Shown here: piece after piece, positions 1-8,436 of the stretch | Layout of the letters: the number at the start of each line of letters is the position of its first letter | Numbering within the stretch: position 1 is the first letter of the stretch | Origin: JAKEHA01 sp964560355 | GTDB taxonomy: Bacteria; Krumholzibacteriota; Krumholzibacteriia; WVZY01; JAKEHA01 | Assembly: GCA_964560355.1 (NCBI GenBank) | Contig: CAZLLI010000050.1 | Span: 1-20,075, forward strand | DNA: 20,075 bases | Direction: 5' to 3' | Notes under the pieces: model-generated | Told to the model about the DNA's origin: nothing | The model's input: the letters and a program-made list of their open reading frames with translations, nothing else | The model's database searches: none | Program-made: the position numbers and the translations under genes

Positions 1-1
1 G

Positions 2-628
2 GTGAGCGCGAGTCTGTGCTTCGAGCAGGGCTACTCGTTCGTGGAGGGCGACAGCGCGTCGTCGACCGAGATGTACGCGCTCCTCTCGAGCCTCGCGGCG
101 GTGCCGCTGCGCCAGGACATCGCGGTGACGGGGTCGGTCAATCAGAAGGGCGAGATCCAACCCATCGGCGGCGTGAACGAAAAGATCGAAGGCTTCTTCG
201 ATGTGTGCTCGCGTCGCGGGCTGACCGGCCGCCAAGGCGTCATGATTCCCGCGCTCAACGCACACGAGCTCATGCTGCGCCGCGACGTCGTCGACGCCGT
301 GCGCAAGGGCCGCTTCCATATTTACGCCGTGCACACCGTCGACGAAGGCATCGAGGTGCTGACCGGCAAGCGCGCGGGGCGGTGGATTCCGCGCCACGGC
401 TTCGAGCACAATTCCATGCACGACCTCGTCGACCGCGGGCTGCGCCATTTCCACGACCGCTTGCGCGACGCCGAAGACGGCGCGGCCGAAGCGGCGCCTG
501 CGGAGAAAGACAAGAAGAAGCATCCCAAGGCGGCCAACGACAAGACGCCCAAGAAGCCGCCGAAGAAGCCGCCCAAGAAACCCCCGCGCAAGCCTCCCAA
601 GAAGCGGCGCAATAAGAGAGAGGAGTAG
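2..628 (+). CDS. Lon-family (S16) serine protease, C-terminal part; 5' end outside window
   Basis: This is the proteolytic domain of an ATP-dependent Lon-type protease, which degrades or processes cytoplasmic proteins. The reading frame is open at the left edge, so the AAA+ part lies outside the window. The catalytic serine sits in EGDSAS (Ser codon 53-55) and the catalytic lysine in GGVNEKIEG, 43 residues later, which is the Ser-Lys spacing of classical Lon. The EGDSAS form, rather than KDGPSAG, points to the LonB/LonC-like branch. The S16 domain ends near LTGKRAG. It is followed by a short charged linker and then an unusual tail of about 35 residues made almost only of Lys, Pro and Arg. queG follows after 5 bases, so the two are probably co-transcribed. 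The family call is secure. The exact subfamily needs the missing N-terminus. Confidence 0.9.
   Translation: MSASLCFEQGYSFVEGDSASSTEMYALLSSLAAVPLRQDIAVTGSVNQKGEIQPIGGVNEKIEGFFDVCSRRGLTGRQGVMIPALNAHELMLRRDVVDAVRKGRFHIYAVHTVDEGIEVLTGKRAGRWIPRHGFEHNSMHDLVDRGLRHFHDRLRDAEDGAAEAAPAEKDKKKHPKAANDKTPKKPPKKPPKKPPRKPPKKRRNKREE
548..606 (+). repeat. Degenerate 12-base repeat encoding a Lys/Pro tail
   Basis: The 3' end of the Lon-like gene contains about five imperfect copies of a 12-base unit of the type AAGAAGCCGCCC. They encode repeated K-K-P-P or R-K-P-P units. The copies vary at synonymous positions, so this is an old or selected repeat rather than a fresh expansion. The encoded tail resembles the basic Lys/Pro-rich extensions of histone H1-like bacterial proteins. 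Confidence 0.7.
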
Positions 629-633
629 CCGCG

Positions 634-1593
634 ATGTGCGGACACTCGCAGGAGCTCACGCGCGAGGAGATCGTCAAGAACATCGCGCGCGACGTCGGCT
701 TCTCGCTCTCGGGCATCGCGGCGCTCACCCCCGACCCGCGCGCGAACGACGCCTTCGCGCGCTGGCTCGACGCCGGCCTCAACGGCGACATGGCCTACCT
801 CGCGCGCCATCGCGCGCTGCGCGAAGACGCGACGTCGCTGCTCCCCGGCGCGCGCTCGGCCGTGTGCGTCGCGCTCAACTATTACCAGGACGTCGAGCGC
901 GAGCAACGCACGATGGATGGAAGCGACGGGCGCGGTCGCTTCTCCGTCTACGTCCACGGCGAGGACTACCACGCCGTCATGTCACGCATGCTCGCGGAGC
1001 TCGAGCGGCGCCTGCACCTCGCGTTTCCGGGCGTCGCCACGCGCGCGTGCTGCGACATCCAGCCCGTCTCCGACCGCGCGCTCGCGCTGCGCTCCGGCAT
1101 CGCGTGGCTGGGGAAGAACACCAACGTGATCTCGCCGGCTTTCGGCTCGTGGATCTTTCTCGGCGAAGTACTCACCGACCTCGATCTGGAACCCGACCAG
1201 CCGCTCGAAACCCTGTGCGGCAAGTGCACGCGCTGCATCGACGCCTGCCCAACCGGTGCGCTCGACACCCCGTTTCAACTCGACGCGCGCCGCTGCATCT
1301 CCTACCTCACCATCGAAAAGCGCGGGGAGATCGACGCCGAGCTGGCGAAGAACATCGGCATCGACGTCTACGGTTGCGACACCTGCCAGAGCGTGTGCCC
1401 CTTCAATCGTGTCGCGACCGCGTCGCTCGTCTTCCACCGCGAAAACAAGAGCCCGCTCATCGATATGACCCTCGACGAACTCGCCACGATCAGCGACGAC
1501 GACTTCCGCGAGAAAACCAAGGGGAGCGCCATTCGTCGCGCAAAGGCGGACGGGATGCGGAGGAATGCGGGGCTGGCGCGGAGCGCGCCCTAG
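634..1593 (+). CDS. queG: Epoxyqueuosine reductase QueG
   Basis: QueG carries out the last step of queuosine synthesis in tRNA: cobalamin-dependent reduction of epoxyqueuosine to queuosine in the cytoplasm. The 319-residue product has the N-terminal cobalamin-binding fold with the family stretch GIAWLGKNTNVISP (about 155-168). A ferredoxin-like part follows, with all eight cluster cysteines: C195, C198, C201 and C205, then C221, then C248, C251 and C255. It ends soon after the GSAIRRAK motif (297-304), so the HEAT-like C-terminal extension found in longer QueG proteins such as the E. coli (379 residues) and B. subtilis forms is missing. A purine-rich ribosome site (AGAGAGGAG) lies 8 bases before the ATG. 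Its stop codon directly abuts the stop of the convergent gene. Confidence 0.95.
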   Translation: MCGHSQELTREEIVKNIARDVGFSLSGIAALTPDPRANDAFARWLDAGLNGDMAYLARHRALREDATSLLPGARSAVCVALNYYQDVEREQRTMDGSDGRGRFSVYVHGEDYHAVMSRMLAELERRLHLAFPGVATRACCDIQPVSDRALALRSGIAWLGKNTNVISPAFGSWIFLGEVLTDLDLEPDQPLETLCGKCTRCIDACPTGALDTPFQLDARRCISYLTIEKRGEIDAELAKNIGIDVYGCDTCQSVCPFNRVATASLVFHRENKSPLIDMTLDELATISDDDFREKTKGSAIRRAKADGMRRNAGLARSAP

Positions 1594-3207
1594 CTAGCGA
1601 TTGTTCGTGAGCATCGTCGGCGGCGTCGATTCCTTGCCTTCGTCCAGCCGCTCGAAGTAGCGCTTGCGCGCTTCGAACAACCAGTCGAAGTAAAGCTCCT
1701 TGTGCCAGAACGATTCCGCCGTCTCGTAGTGCTTGGCGGCCGCCTTGTAGTCGCCGCGGCTGGCGAGGATCTCGCCCACGCGCGACGCCGCCACCATTTG
1801 GTAGCAGTGGTCCCACGCGCACACCTTGGGGCTGATGACGCCGGTGAACGCGTCGAGCGCCTTCTGCTGATCGCCCGACATGAGCCACGCCTCGCCCAAG
1901 TAGAATTGATCGGCGACGGTGGGATCCTTGACCGCCTCCAGGGCGGAGCGCACGCGTTCGCGTGAGGCGACGTCGCTGCCGTAGATCGCGGCCACGTCGG
2001 AGGGGCCGGGGCCGGTCGCCGCGGGCGGTTTCTCGAGGTCCGACAGCATCTTCTTGGCCTCGTCGTGCAGGTACTTGCCGCGCTCGTCGGCGACGACGCG
2101 GTTCCACAATTCCTTCGCGCGCGCGTTGTCGCCGCGCTGCGCCATCACGCGCCCGAGCTCGAGCGCGCTGTACGCCGTCACCCAGTCGGGGTGCTCGGGG
2201 TTCTCCTCGATCATGGCCTGGAGGCGCGACACGCTGCGATCGGGATTGTAGAAGCGATCCGCGTACGCGCGCTGGAATCGAATCAGCGTGTACGTGGTGT
2301 GGTCGGTCTCACTCTCGGGGATGCGGCCGAGCCTCTCGACGACGGCGTCGAGGGTGTCGCCCACCGCGGAGCCGCGTCGCGGCAGAAGGGGATACATGAT
2401 CGCCTCCGGCCGCACGAAGGTCGCGTGGCGCGGGCACACGCGCCGCAGGTACGAGAATCCTTCCAGTCCTTCTTCGAAGCGCCCTTCGAAACCGATGTAG
2501 ACCGAGTAGAGAATGAGCGCGTTGTCGGTTTCTTGAATGGAGTCGTAGCCCTGCGCGAGCTCCATCATCTGCAGTCCGCGATCGCGGTCGCCGGACGGGA
2601 GAAACAGCAGCTTCGAGACGAATTTGTACGCCGACGGCAGGGTGTCGGCGAAATAGAGGAACGCACCCATCAAACTCGACGCCACCGGCTCGCTCGGCTT
2701 CTGCGTCAAGTACCACTCGAGGTCTTCCTTGCCCTTCTTGGCGTCGCGCCCCGCGGACCAGAAGCTTTTTTCGTACGTGTGCACGTGCGACGAGAACATC
2801 CACGCCCACCCGCGATAGAGCCGCAGCTGCGGGTCGGTTTCGCCCGCTTTGATGCGCGCGTCGCAGGTCGCGATGGTCTGGTCGAGCTCGACGTAGAGCG
2901 GCTGCGCGAGCTGCTTCACGACCTCTTTTTGCTCGTCGTCGACGGGAATGAGCTCTCTCTGGAGCCGCGCGCGCATCAGGTGGTAGAGGGGCTGGCCCTT
3001 GCAGGTCGCGGCCATGGAGTCGGTCCAGGCCGTCGCCTCCCGGATTTGCGCATTGAACACCATATGCAGCAACCGTCGCACTTCGGCGTCCGTGAGGTCG
3101 CGACTTGCGGTGATCATCTGGCTGGCGCTTTCTGCCCGGCGGTCGGCGACGAGCGCGGCCCCGGCCGTCAGAAGCAGCGTAAGTGCAAGTAATAGATAGC
3201 GTTTCAT
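1594..3207 (-). CDS. Exported TPR-like helical-repeat protein
   Basis: I do not recognise a named family. The 537-residue product starts with a signal peptide (KR, then a hydrophobic stretch to about residue 21, ending in GAALVA). There is no lipobox cysteine, so it is probably periplasmic or membrane-tethered. The rest is alpha-helical with TPR-like pairs, for example around SALELGRVMAQRGDNARAKELW and near the C-terminus around GEILASRGDYKAAAKHYETAE. It is rich in Trp and Tyr. The ATG at 3207 was chosen because the signal peptide begins there. The open frame continues upstream to 3435 but would place a non-signal sequence before it. A GGAGG lies about 13 bases before the ATG, slightly far. 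It is transcribed divergently from the HEAT/HD-GYP pair. It probably acts as a protein-interaction scaffold. A specific function cannot be given. Confidence 0.8.
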   Translation of the reverse strand: MKRYLLLALTLLLTAGAALVADRRAESASQMITASRDLTDAEVRRLLHMVFNAQIREATAWTDSMAATCKGQPLYHLMRARLQRELIPVDDEQKEVVKQLAQPLYVELDQTIATCDARIKAGETDPQLRLYRGWAWMFSSHVHTYEKSFWSAGRDAKKGKEDLEWYLTQKPSEPVASSLMGAFLYFADTLPSAYKFVSKLLFLPSGDRDRGLQMMELAQGYDSIQETDNALILYSVYIGFEGRFEEGLEGFSYLRRVCPRHATFVRPEAIMYPLLPRRGSAVGDTLDAVVERLGRIPESETDHTTYTLIRFQRAYADRFYNPDRSVSRLQAMIEENPEHPDWVTAYSALELGRVMAQRGDNARAKELWNRVVADERGKYLHDEAKKMLSDLEKPPAATGPGPSDVAAIYGSDVASRERVRSALEAVKDPTVADQFYLGEAWLMSGDQQKALDAFTGVISPKVCAWDHCYQMVAASRVGEILASRGDYKAAAKHYETAESFWHKELYFDWLFEARKRYFERLDEGKESTPPTMLTNNR

Positions 3208-3277
3208 GCTTGTCGGCGCCCCTCCCGGGCGACGGAATATCGGCGGAGTATGCACGAACCGGACCGCTTCGCCTAGT

Positions 3278-3295
3278 CCCGAACCCGGACTCGGG
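3278..3295. promoter_or_regulatory. Imperfect 18-base palindrome between divergent genes
   Basis: CCCGAACCCGGACTCGGG matches its own reverse complement at 14 of 18 positions. It lies midway in the 133-base gap between the two divergent start codons (3207 and 3341). The place and symmetry suit an operator for a dimeric regulator of either gene. In DNA this GC-rich such palindromes also arise by chance, and I see no convincing -35/-10 pair around it. Confidence 0.2.
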
Positions 3296-3340
3296 GTGGC
3301 ATATGGGTTGCTCCGTTTCGTTGGATTTCCCCGTCCCCCT

Positions 3341-5173
3341 ATGATGAAGAACACGAAGCCGAATACCACGGTCGATACTCCGGCCCCGCCCGAGCACGTC
3401 GCCGCCGCCGAGCAAGTCTTGAAGGCGCTGACCAAGCTGGTGGCCGGCCGGAAGATCTATGCCGCCAACAACCCGCGCCTGGAGCAATTCCGGCACGACC
3501 TCGGCACGTCCATGCGCAAGTTCTTCGAGTTCGAAGACGAGCTGGTGCTCGAGATCGACCAATTCGTGATCCGCTGGAGCGACAGCATCGTCTACGAGAA
3601 TCCCCGCCGCGAAGAAAGCCTCGCGTTCCTCTTGTTCAAAGACGGCATCGGCGAAATCACCTTCCAGCCCAAGTCGGTGGGCGAAGAAGTCGAACGCTTC
3701 GTCGAAATGCTGGCCGACGAACTGCACGCGCTGGGCGGCGACGAAGACATCGTCACGCGCCTGTGGAACGCGAACTTCGAGTACATCGGACACCGCGTGC
3801 TCGACGACTACATGTCCGAACAATTCGGCGTCGGCGCCACCGACGCCGGCAATGAAGCGCGCTCCGATGAAACCAGCGACCACGCCGAGTTGTTGCCCGA
3901 CTCCAGCTTCACGGAGAAGGGCCGCGTCATCGTCGAGGGCACGACCGCGCTGGCGTCGATCGACGACTACTTGCGTGGGCTTTCGACCCAGCACCACCAC
4001 CAGAACGACGCCGCCGAGCGCGAAGCCGACTACCAGAAGACGCTGCGCGCGTGCTTCAACGTGACGGGCGAAGAGACCGCGATGTACCGCGCCGAGTTGG
4101 AGCGCGAGCGCGGCGAAGACGGCATCGCGGCCTTCACCGAGGCCATCTTCGTGTTCACGCTCATGGTCGACGCCACCGCCGTGCGCGACGTGGTCGCGGT
4201 GGTCGAACGCCTCATCGACTACGCGCTGCACGAGAAGAGCCCGGCCACGCTCGAGCGCGTGGTGCGCCTGGTGAAGGAATTCCGCGCGCGCACCGACTTG
4301 ACCGACGCCGCGCGCCAGTATTGTGACCGCGAGCTCGCGCGCCTCGCCGACCCCAACTTGGTGGCAGCGTTCCTCTCCGGCGCGGGCGCCGACGCGCGCG
4401 CCGACGCCGGCGTCGCCTACGCGACCGCGGTGGGCGCGCCCGCGCTCGACGCGCTGGTGAAGACGCTCCACACCGCCGAAGGCCCCGTGCTGCACAAACG
4501 CATCTGCGACGCCATCCTCGCCATCGCCGGCGACTCGCCGCAAGACGTGGTCGACATCATCGACCGCCTCGATGTCGACCACCCCGAAGAAGCGATCGAC
4601 GCCGTCTACCTCGCCAAGGCCCTCAAGGTGAAGGCGCTCACGCCGCGTCTGCGCGAGCTCGTGTTCTACCCCGACGCGCGCGTGAAGCTCGAGATGATCG
4701 GCATGGTCGCGGCCGACGACGACACCGACGCCACCCAACTGCTCGTGCAGTCGCTCGCCGACCTCGACAAGCGCGTGCGCATCCGCGTGCTCGAAGCGCT
4801 CGCGTCGCGCAACGACCCCAAGGTGCGCGAGAAGCTGTCCGAGATGGCGTTCGCGAAGGACTTCGCCGAGCGCGCGCCCGACGAACAGGAAGCGATCTTC
4901 AAGACGCTGGGGAGCGTCGGCGACGCCCACACCGTCGACCAGCTGCGCGGGTTGCTGGAGAAGCGCAAGCTCATCAACCTGGGCAAAGGCAACGACTCCA
5001 AGCTGCTCGCCATCAAGGCGCTCGAGCGCGTGCGCGACAAGAGCGCACTCGACGTGCTTTCGCGCCTGTGCGAAGACTCGAGCGAAGCCGTGCGGCTGCG
5101 CGCGCAGCGCGCGAAGGAGCACCTCGCCGCCGTGCTCGCGGGCAAGGCGCCGAAGGGCGGTGAGGACGCATGA
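3341..5173 (+). CDS. HEAT-repeat protein with N-terminal sensor-like domain
   Basis: The 610-residue cytoplasmic protein has no signal peptide. Residues about 24-125 form a compact domain containing LAGRKIYAANNPRLEQF-type and DGIGEITFQP-type segments, which also appears in divergent form at the start of the next gene product. Residues about 130-375 are mostly charged helix. From about 380 to the end are HEAT-like repeats (for example around residues 480-530, with LRELVFYPDARVKLEMIGMV followed by a matching LADLDKRVRIRVLEAL unit). HEAT repeats usually bind protein partners. Start: the tandem ATGATG at 3341 begins the conserved part. The in-frame ATG at 3206 would add a Pro/Arg-rich leader and overlap the divergent gene's start. 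There is little ribosome-site signal. The stop overlaps the next start (ATGA), so the two proteins are probably made together and may interact. Confidence 0.85.
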   Translation: MMKNTKPNTTVDTPAPPEHVAAAEQVLKALTKLVAGRKIYAANNPRLEQFRHDLGTSMRKFFEFEDELVLEIDQFVIRWSDSIVYENPRREESLAFLLFKDGIGEITFQPKSVGEEVERFVEMLADELHALGGDEDIVTRLWNANFEYIGHRVLDDYMSEQFGVGATDAGNEARSDETSDHAELLPDSSFTEKGRVIVEGTTALASIDDYLRGLSTQHHHQNDAAEREADYQKTLRACFNVTGEETAMYRAELERERGEDGIAAFTEAIFVFTLMVDATAVRDVVAVVERLIDYALHEKSPATLERVVRLVKEFRARTDLTDAARQYCDRELARLADPNLVAAFLSGAGADARADAGVAYATAVGAPALDALVKTLHTAEGPVLHKRICDAILAIAGDSPQDVVDIIDRLDVDHPEEAIDAVYLAKALKVKALTPRLRELVFYPDARVKLEMIGMVAADDDTDATQLLVQSLADLDKRVRIRVLEALASRNDPKVREKLSEMAFAKDFAERAPDEQEAIFKTLGSVGDAHTVDQLRGLLEKRKLINLGKGNDSKLLAIKALERVRDKSALDVLSRLCEDSSEAVRLRAQRAKEHLAAVLAGKAPKGGEDA

Positions 5174-6690
5174 TGGACGACCGCATCCACATGGGCGCGG
5201 GCGAAGCGACCATGACCGCCGGCGTCGACGACGACGGCCGCTCGCCCGAAGACCGCGCGTTCCTCAAGGCCAACGGCGAAGCGCTCGTGATCCGCTTGTT
5301 CGCGGCCAGCAAGACGCTGCGCCTCTACGACCTCAAGAACCGCGCCACCCAGCGCGTGCTGGGCGAAGTGATGGAGTCGCTCGCGCGCATCATGGAGCGC
5401 GAGGGTCGCATCTTCATCCGCAGCTCGAACGACTTCCTGCTCTTGAACGAGTACCGCATTCCCGTCGAGCCGCAGCACTACGGACCCTTCGAGTTCTGGG
5501 TCGCCGAGATGAAGAAGCGCGAGGTGGAAGCGATCGAGATCGGCGCCATGACGTCGACCGGCGACATCGGCAGCTTCCTGTCCGAGTTCGCCAAGGTGGA
5601 GGGCGGCGAGAACGCGTTCGCGCAGATCGAGGAGCGCCTGAAGGCGGCCGGCGTCGAGAACATCGCCGTCACCCGCTACGTCGAGCGCGCGACCCAGCTC
5701 ACCGACGTCAAGCGCGTCAAGACCGACGTGCGCCAGGAGAGCAACCGTGTCTACTTCCGAACCGTCGCGCTGATGGGGAACGTCCTGCGCACCGCGGAAG
5801 AAAAGCAGATCCTGCAGGTGCGCAAGGCCAAGCGCCTCACCCAGCACATGGTCGACATCATCCAGACCGACGAGTCCATGCTGCTCGGCTTGGCCAGCAT
5901 CAAGAACTTCGACGCCTACACCTTCGCGCACTGCGTCAACGTGTGCATCCTATCGATGCTGATCGGCGACCGCATGCGCCTCGAGAAGGCCGACGTCGCG
6001 CGCCTGGGCGTCGCCGCGCTCATGCACGACATCGGCAAGACCTACATTCCGTCCACCATTTTGAATTCGACCGGGCAGCTCACGGACCGCGAGTGGGAGC
6101 TCATGAAGTACCACACCTTTTTCGGGGTGAAGGAGCTCTCGCGCGTCAACGCGCTGCGCGAAGCGGTCGACTCGATGTTTGTCGCCGTGCAGCACCACGT
6201 CCACTACAACGACAACGGATACCCGCAGCGCGCGGGCGGGTGGAAGCTGCGCTTGTTCAGCCGCATCGTCACCGTGGCCGACTACTACGACGCCATGACG
6301 GCGTGGCGCATTTATCAGAAGGAGCCCATCACGCCCGACCAGGCGCTCCTGTTCATCCTGCAAAACAGCGGCAACATCTTCGACCCGTTCGTGGTGAAGG
6401 TGTTCATCCACGCCATGGGCCTGTATCCGGTGGGGACGATCGTCGAATTGGATCAGGGGGAAATCGGCGTGGTGACGCGGCAGAACGGCGACGTCAAGCT
6501 CTTGCACCGCCCCGTGGTCGAAGTCGTGCGCCATGAAGGCGAGCGTGCCGTGCGCGAAGCCATCGACCTCGCCGAGCGCGACCCCGACGGCAACTACGTG
6601 CGCACCATCGCGCGCGCGCTGCACGAGTCGCAAGTCGACATCGACCGCCGCCTCATCTTCCTCGCCGACGGCACCAGCGACGCCGAGTAG
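5170..6690 (+). CDS. HD-GYP domain phosphohydrolase (putative cyclic-di-GMP phosphodiesterase)
   Basis: HD-GYP proteins hydrolyse cyclic-di-GMP, or in some cases cyclic GMP-AMP, and so control biofilm and motility programmes. The 506-residue product has an N-terminal domain (about 37-142) like that of the preceding protein and a middle helical region. The HD-GYP domain runs from about 250 to 420. Metal and catalytic residues are present: H254, H286-D287 with K290 (HDIGK), H315, H342-H343, the GYP signature at 350-352 (written NDNGYP instead of the usual DGxGYP) and D371 (ADYYDAMT). A C-terminal segment (about 420-506) looks like the common beta-rich tail. There is no receiver domain, so input must come through the N-terminal domain or a partner. 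A GGTGAGGA ribosome site lies just before the ATG, which overlaps the upstream stop by 4 bases. Confidence 0.93.
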   Translation: MMDDRIHMGAGEATMTAGVDDDGRSPEDRAFLKANGEALVIRLFAASKTLRLYDLKNRATQRVLGEVMESLARIMEREGRIFIRSSNDFLLLNEYRIPVEPQHYGPFEFWVAEMKKREVEAIEIGAMTSTGDIGSFLSEFAKVEGGENAFAQIEERLKAAGVENIAVTRYVERATQLTDVKRVKTDVRQESNRVYFRTVALMGNVLRTAEEKQILQVRKAKRLTQHMVDIIQTDESMLLGLASIKNFDAYTFAHCVNVCILSMLIGDRMRLEKADVARLGVAALMHDIGKTYIPSTILNSTGQLTDREWELMKYHTFFGVKELSRVNALREAVDSMFVAVQHHVHYNDNGYPQRAGGWKLRLFSRIVTVADYYDAMTAWRIYQKEPITPDQALLFILQNSGNIFDPFVVKVFIHAMGLYPVGTIVELDQGEIGVVTRQNGDVKLLHRPVVEVVRHEGERAVREAIDLAERDPDGNYVRTIARALHESQVDIDRRLIFLADGTSDAE

Positions 6691-6711
6691 CGTCGCTCGC
6701 GCGCGTCTCCG

Positions 6712-7407
6712 CTACCGCGCTCCCGCCGGCGTCGTGTACGCCAACTGCAGATCGATGGTGCCGTAGAGCTCGCCCTTGGGCGTGAAGTGCGTGAGGTGCG
6801 TCACCTCGCTGAAGGTGCCGGTGATTCCCGCGAATTCGTCGGTGCCGCCCACGATGACGCCCTTGCCGCTCGCGTGCGGACCCGACGTGGTCACGAAGGT
6901 CCACTCCTGATTCCACTCGATGCCTTGCGTGAGCGCGGGGAGGCCGGCCTTGGCGAGGAATTCGCTTTGGTCTTCGGTCTCGTACAAGAAGATGGTGCCG
7001 CGACCGGGAATAGTGAGCGTCCACGACGACTGCGTCATGAGCTTGCCCGCTGCGAGATTGCTCTCCGCGCTGACCACTTCCTGCTCCGACGTGAATCCGA
7101 TCACGGCGCCGCTCGCGTCGCGAAGCCTGGTGAGCAGCACGAAGCCGTTCGCGATGGCGGGGTCGGAGAGGGTGCCGATGCCGGCCGGGTAGAGCGGCAG
7201 CGGCTTGTCGCCGCTGTGCGTGGTTGCGATTCCGTCCTGCGGCGCGTCCATGTGGAACGTGACTTCGGTGACCGCACCCGACGCGGCTTCGGTCGACGCG
7301 GTCGCGGGCGTCTTCTTCTCCGCCGGGCGCAGCAGCGACGTCACCATCGCGCCCGCGATGGCCGCTACCAAGGCGATCAACACGATCACGATTCTGGGGG
7401 GTTTCAT
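6712..7407 (-). CDS. Small exported or membrane-anchored beta-rich protein, possibly AOC/dirigent-like barrel
   Basis: The 231-residue product starts with a hydrophobic segment (residues about 5-25) that could be a signal peptide or an N-terminal anchor, followed by an Ala/Thr-rich linker. The remainder is beta-rich. The stretch KGVIVGGTDEFAGITGTF near the C-terminus resembles the G-G-T-x-x-F-A-G-x-x-G turn of allene-oxide-cyclase/dirigent-type barrels. That is a motif impression, not a firm assignment. A strong ribosome site (GAGGAGGA) precedes the ATG. It is the last gene of the four-gene minus-strand set, 42 bases after the HupE-like gene. It converges on the HD-GYP gene with a 21-base gap that shows no clear terminator. 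Confidence 0.8.
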   Translation of the reverse strand: MKPPRIVIVLIALVAAIAGAMVTSLLRPAEKKTPATASTEAASGAVTEVTFHMDAPQDGIATTHSGDKPLPLYPAGIGTLSDPAIANGFVLLTRLRDASGAVIGFTSEQEVVSAESNLAAGKLMTQSSWTLTIPGRGTIFLYETEDQSEFLAKAGLPALTQGIEWNQEWTFVTTSGPHASGKGVIVGGTDEFAGITGTFSEVTHLTHFTPKGELYGTIDLQLAYTTPAGAR

Positions 7408-7449
7408 TGAATCCTCCTCGTCGATGAGAATGGTCAGTGCGAACGGTAC

Positions 7450-8436
7450 CTAGAATAGAGACACGCGCTGCATGAGCCAAAACGTCGCCACGGCGCCGAT
7501 GGCGTACGGCGGGACCTGCGCCGCCCAGCGCGGCACGAAGCGGCGCGCGGGCCGCAGCAACGCGACCAGCCCCAGCACCGCGCCGATGAACGCGAAGTGG
7601 CCGGCTTCGACGCCGCCGCTGAAGAACAGGAGCGCGGTGGGAATGTGCGACTGGGGCAGGCCGACTTCGCTCAACGCGCCGGCGAACCCCAGCCCGTGCA
7701 GGAGTCCGAAGGTGAACGCGACCACCCACGGCGCGCGCGCCGTGATGCCGACGCGGCCCTGGCGCAACCGCAGCGCTTCCGACGCGACGAACACAATGCT
7801 GAGCGCGATCACCGCTTCGACCGGCCGCTGCGGAACGTGCACGACGCCCAGCGCGGCCAGGCTCAAGGTGGCGCAGTGGGAGACGGTGAACGCGGTGACA
7901 GTCTTGACCAGCTTCCACCCGCCCTTGGTAATGATGATGAGCGCCAGCACGAACAGCAGGTGGTCGACGCCGGTCAGAATGTGTTCGACGCCGAGCTTGA
8001 AGTAGGTCGCGGCGATTTGCCGGCGCTGCGGCGCACGCTCGACCACGAAGGACGTCGACGACGACGTGAGCCGCGTGACTTGCGACGTTCCATCCAGTCG
8101 CTCGATTCGCACCAGCGCGTCGGTGAAGGTGGCGGAGAGCCCGTCGATCGTAATTGTGCACCCGTCCAAACCCCCCGCGCGTTGCACGCGCCAGCGCTCC
8201 GCGTAGGCATTGTTGACGAGGACGCCGCGCCGTTCGGTGAGGTCGCGACAATCGGCGGGGAACTGCACGTAGAGAGCGAGACGCATGCCGTCGGCGCGCC
8301 CCGGCACTTTCCAGAGGACGTCGTAAACGTCGGGGCCCTGCTGGCGCAGCTCGAGGTACGCGGGGCGCAGCTCGTGCGCGCGCGCGCCGGCGGCGAGCAC
8401 GCACAGCGCCGCCGCCACGACGAAGACGCGCCTCAT
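7450..8436 (-). CDS. HupE/UreJ-family membrane protein
   Basis: Relatives are annotated as putative nickel or cobalt permeases of hydrogenase and urease systems, but this longer subgroup is uncharacterised. The 328-residue product has a signal peptide ending ARA before His21. A beta-rich extracytoplasmic domain follows (about 21-140), then about six or seven membrane segments from residue 155 on. The metal-site-like motif HILTGVDHLLF (H152, D158, H159) is present. So are SHCATLSLA (H187), LLHGLGFAGAL (H247) and GVEAGHFAF (E277, H280). No hydrogenase or urease gene is nearby, so a role in their maturation is unlikely here. The ATG overlaps the stop of the upstream isomerase gene (ATGA), indicating coupled translation. 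The open frame extends upstream of 8436 but only as a shadow of the isomerase gene. Confidence 0.9.
   Translation of the reverse strand: MRRVFVVAAALCVLAAGARAHELRPAYLELRQQGPDVYDVLWKVPGRADGMRLALYVQFPADCRDLTERRGVLVNNAYAERWRVQRAGGLDGCTITIDGLSATFTDALVRIERLDGTSQVTRLTSSSTSFVVERAPQRRQIAATYFKLGVEHILTGVDHLLFVLALIIITKGGWKLVKTVTAFTVSHCATLSLAALGVVHVPQRPVEAVIALSIVFVASEALRLRQGRVGITARAPWVVAFTFGLLHGLGFAGALSEVGLPQSHIPTALLFFSGGVEAGHFAFIGAVLGLVALLRPARRFVPRWAAQVPPYAIGAVATFWLMQRVSLF

Noticed and set aside
3206..3340. Upstream ATG at 3206 for the HEAT protein
   Set aside because: It would overlap the divergent gene's start codon and add 45 Pro/Gly/Arg-rich residues with no domain. The ATGATG at 3341 is preferred.
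2309..5122. A 937-codon open frame on the minus strand
   Set aside because: It covers the HEAT gene antisense and part of the helical-repeat gene in another frame. The product is low-complexity (His/Glu/Val/Arg), as expected for the reverse frame of GC-rich coding DNA, with no recognisable domain.
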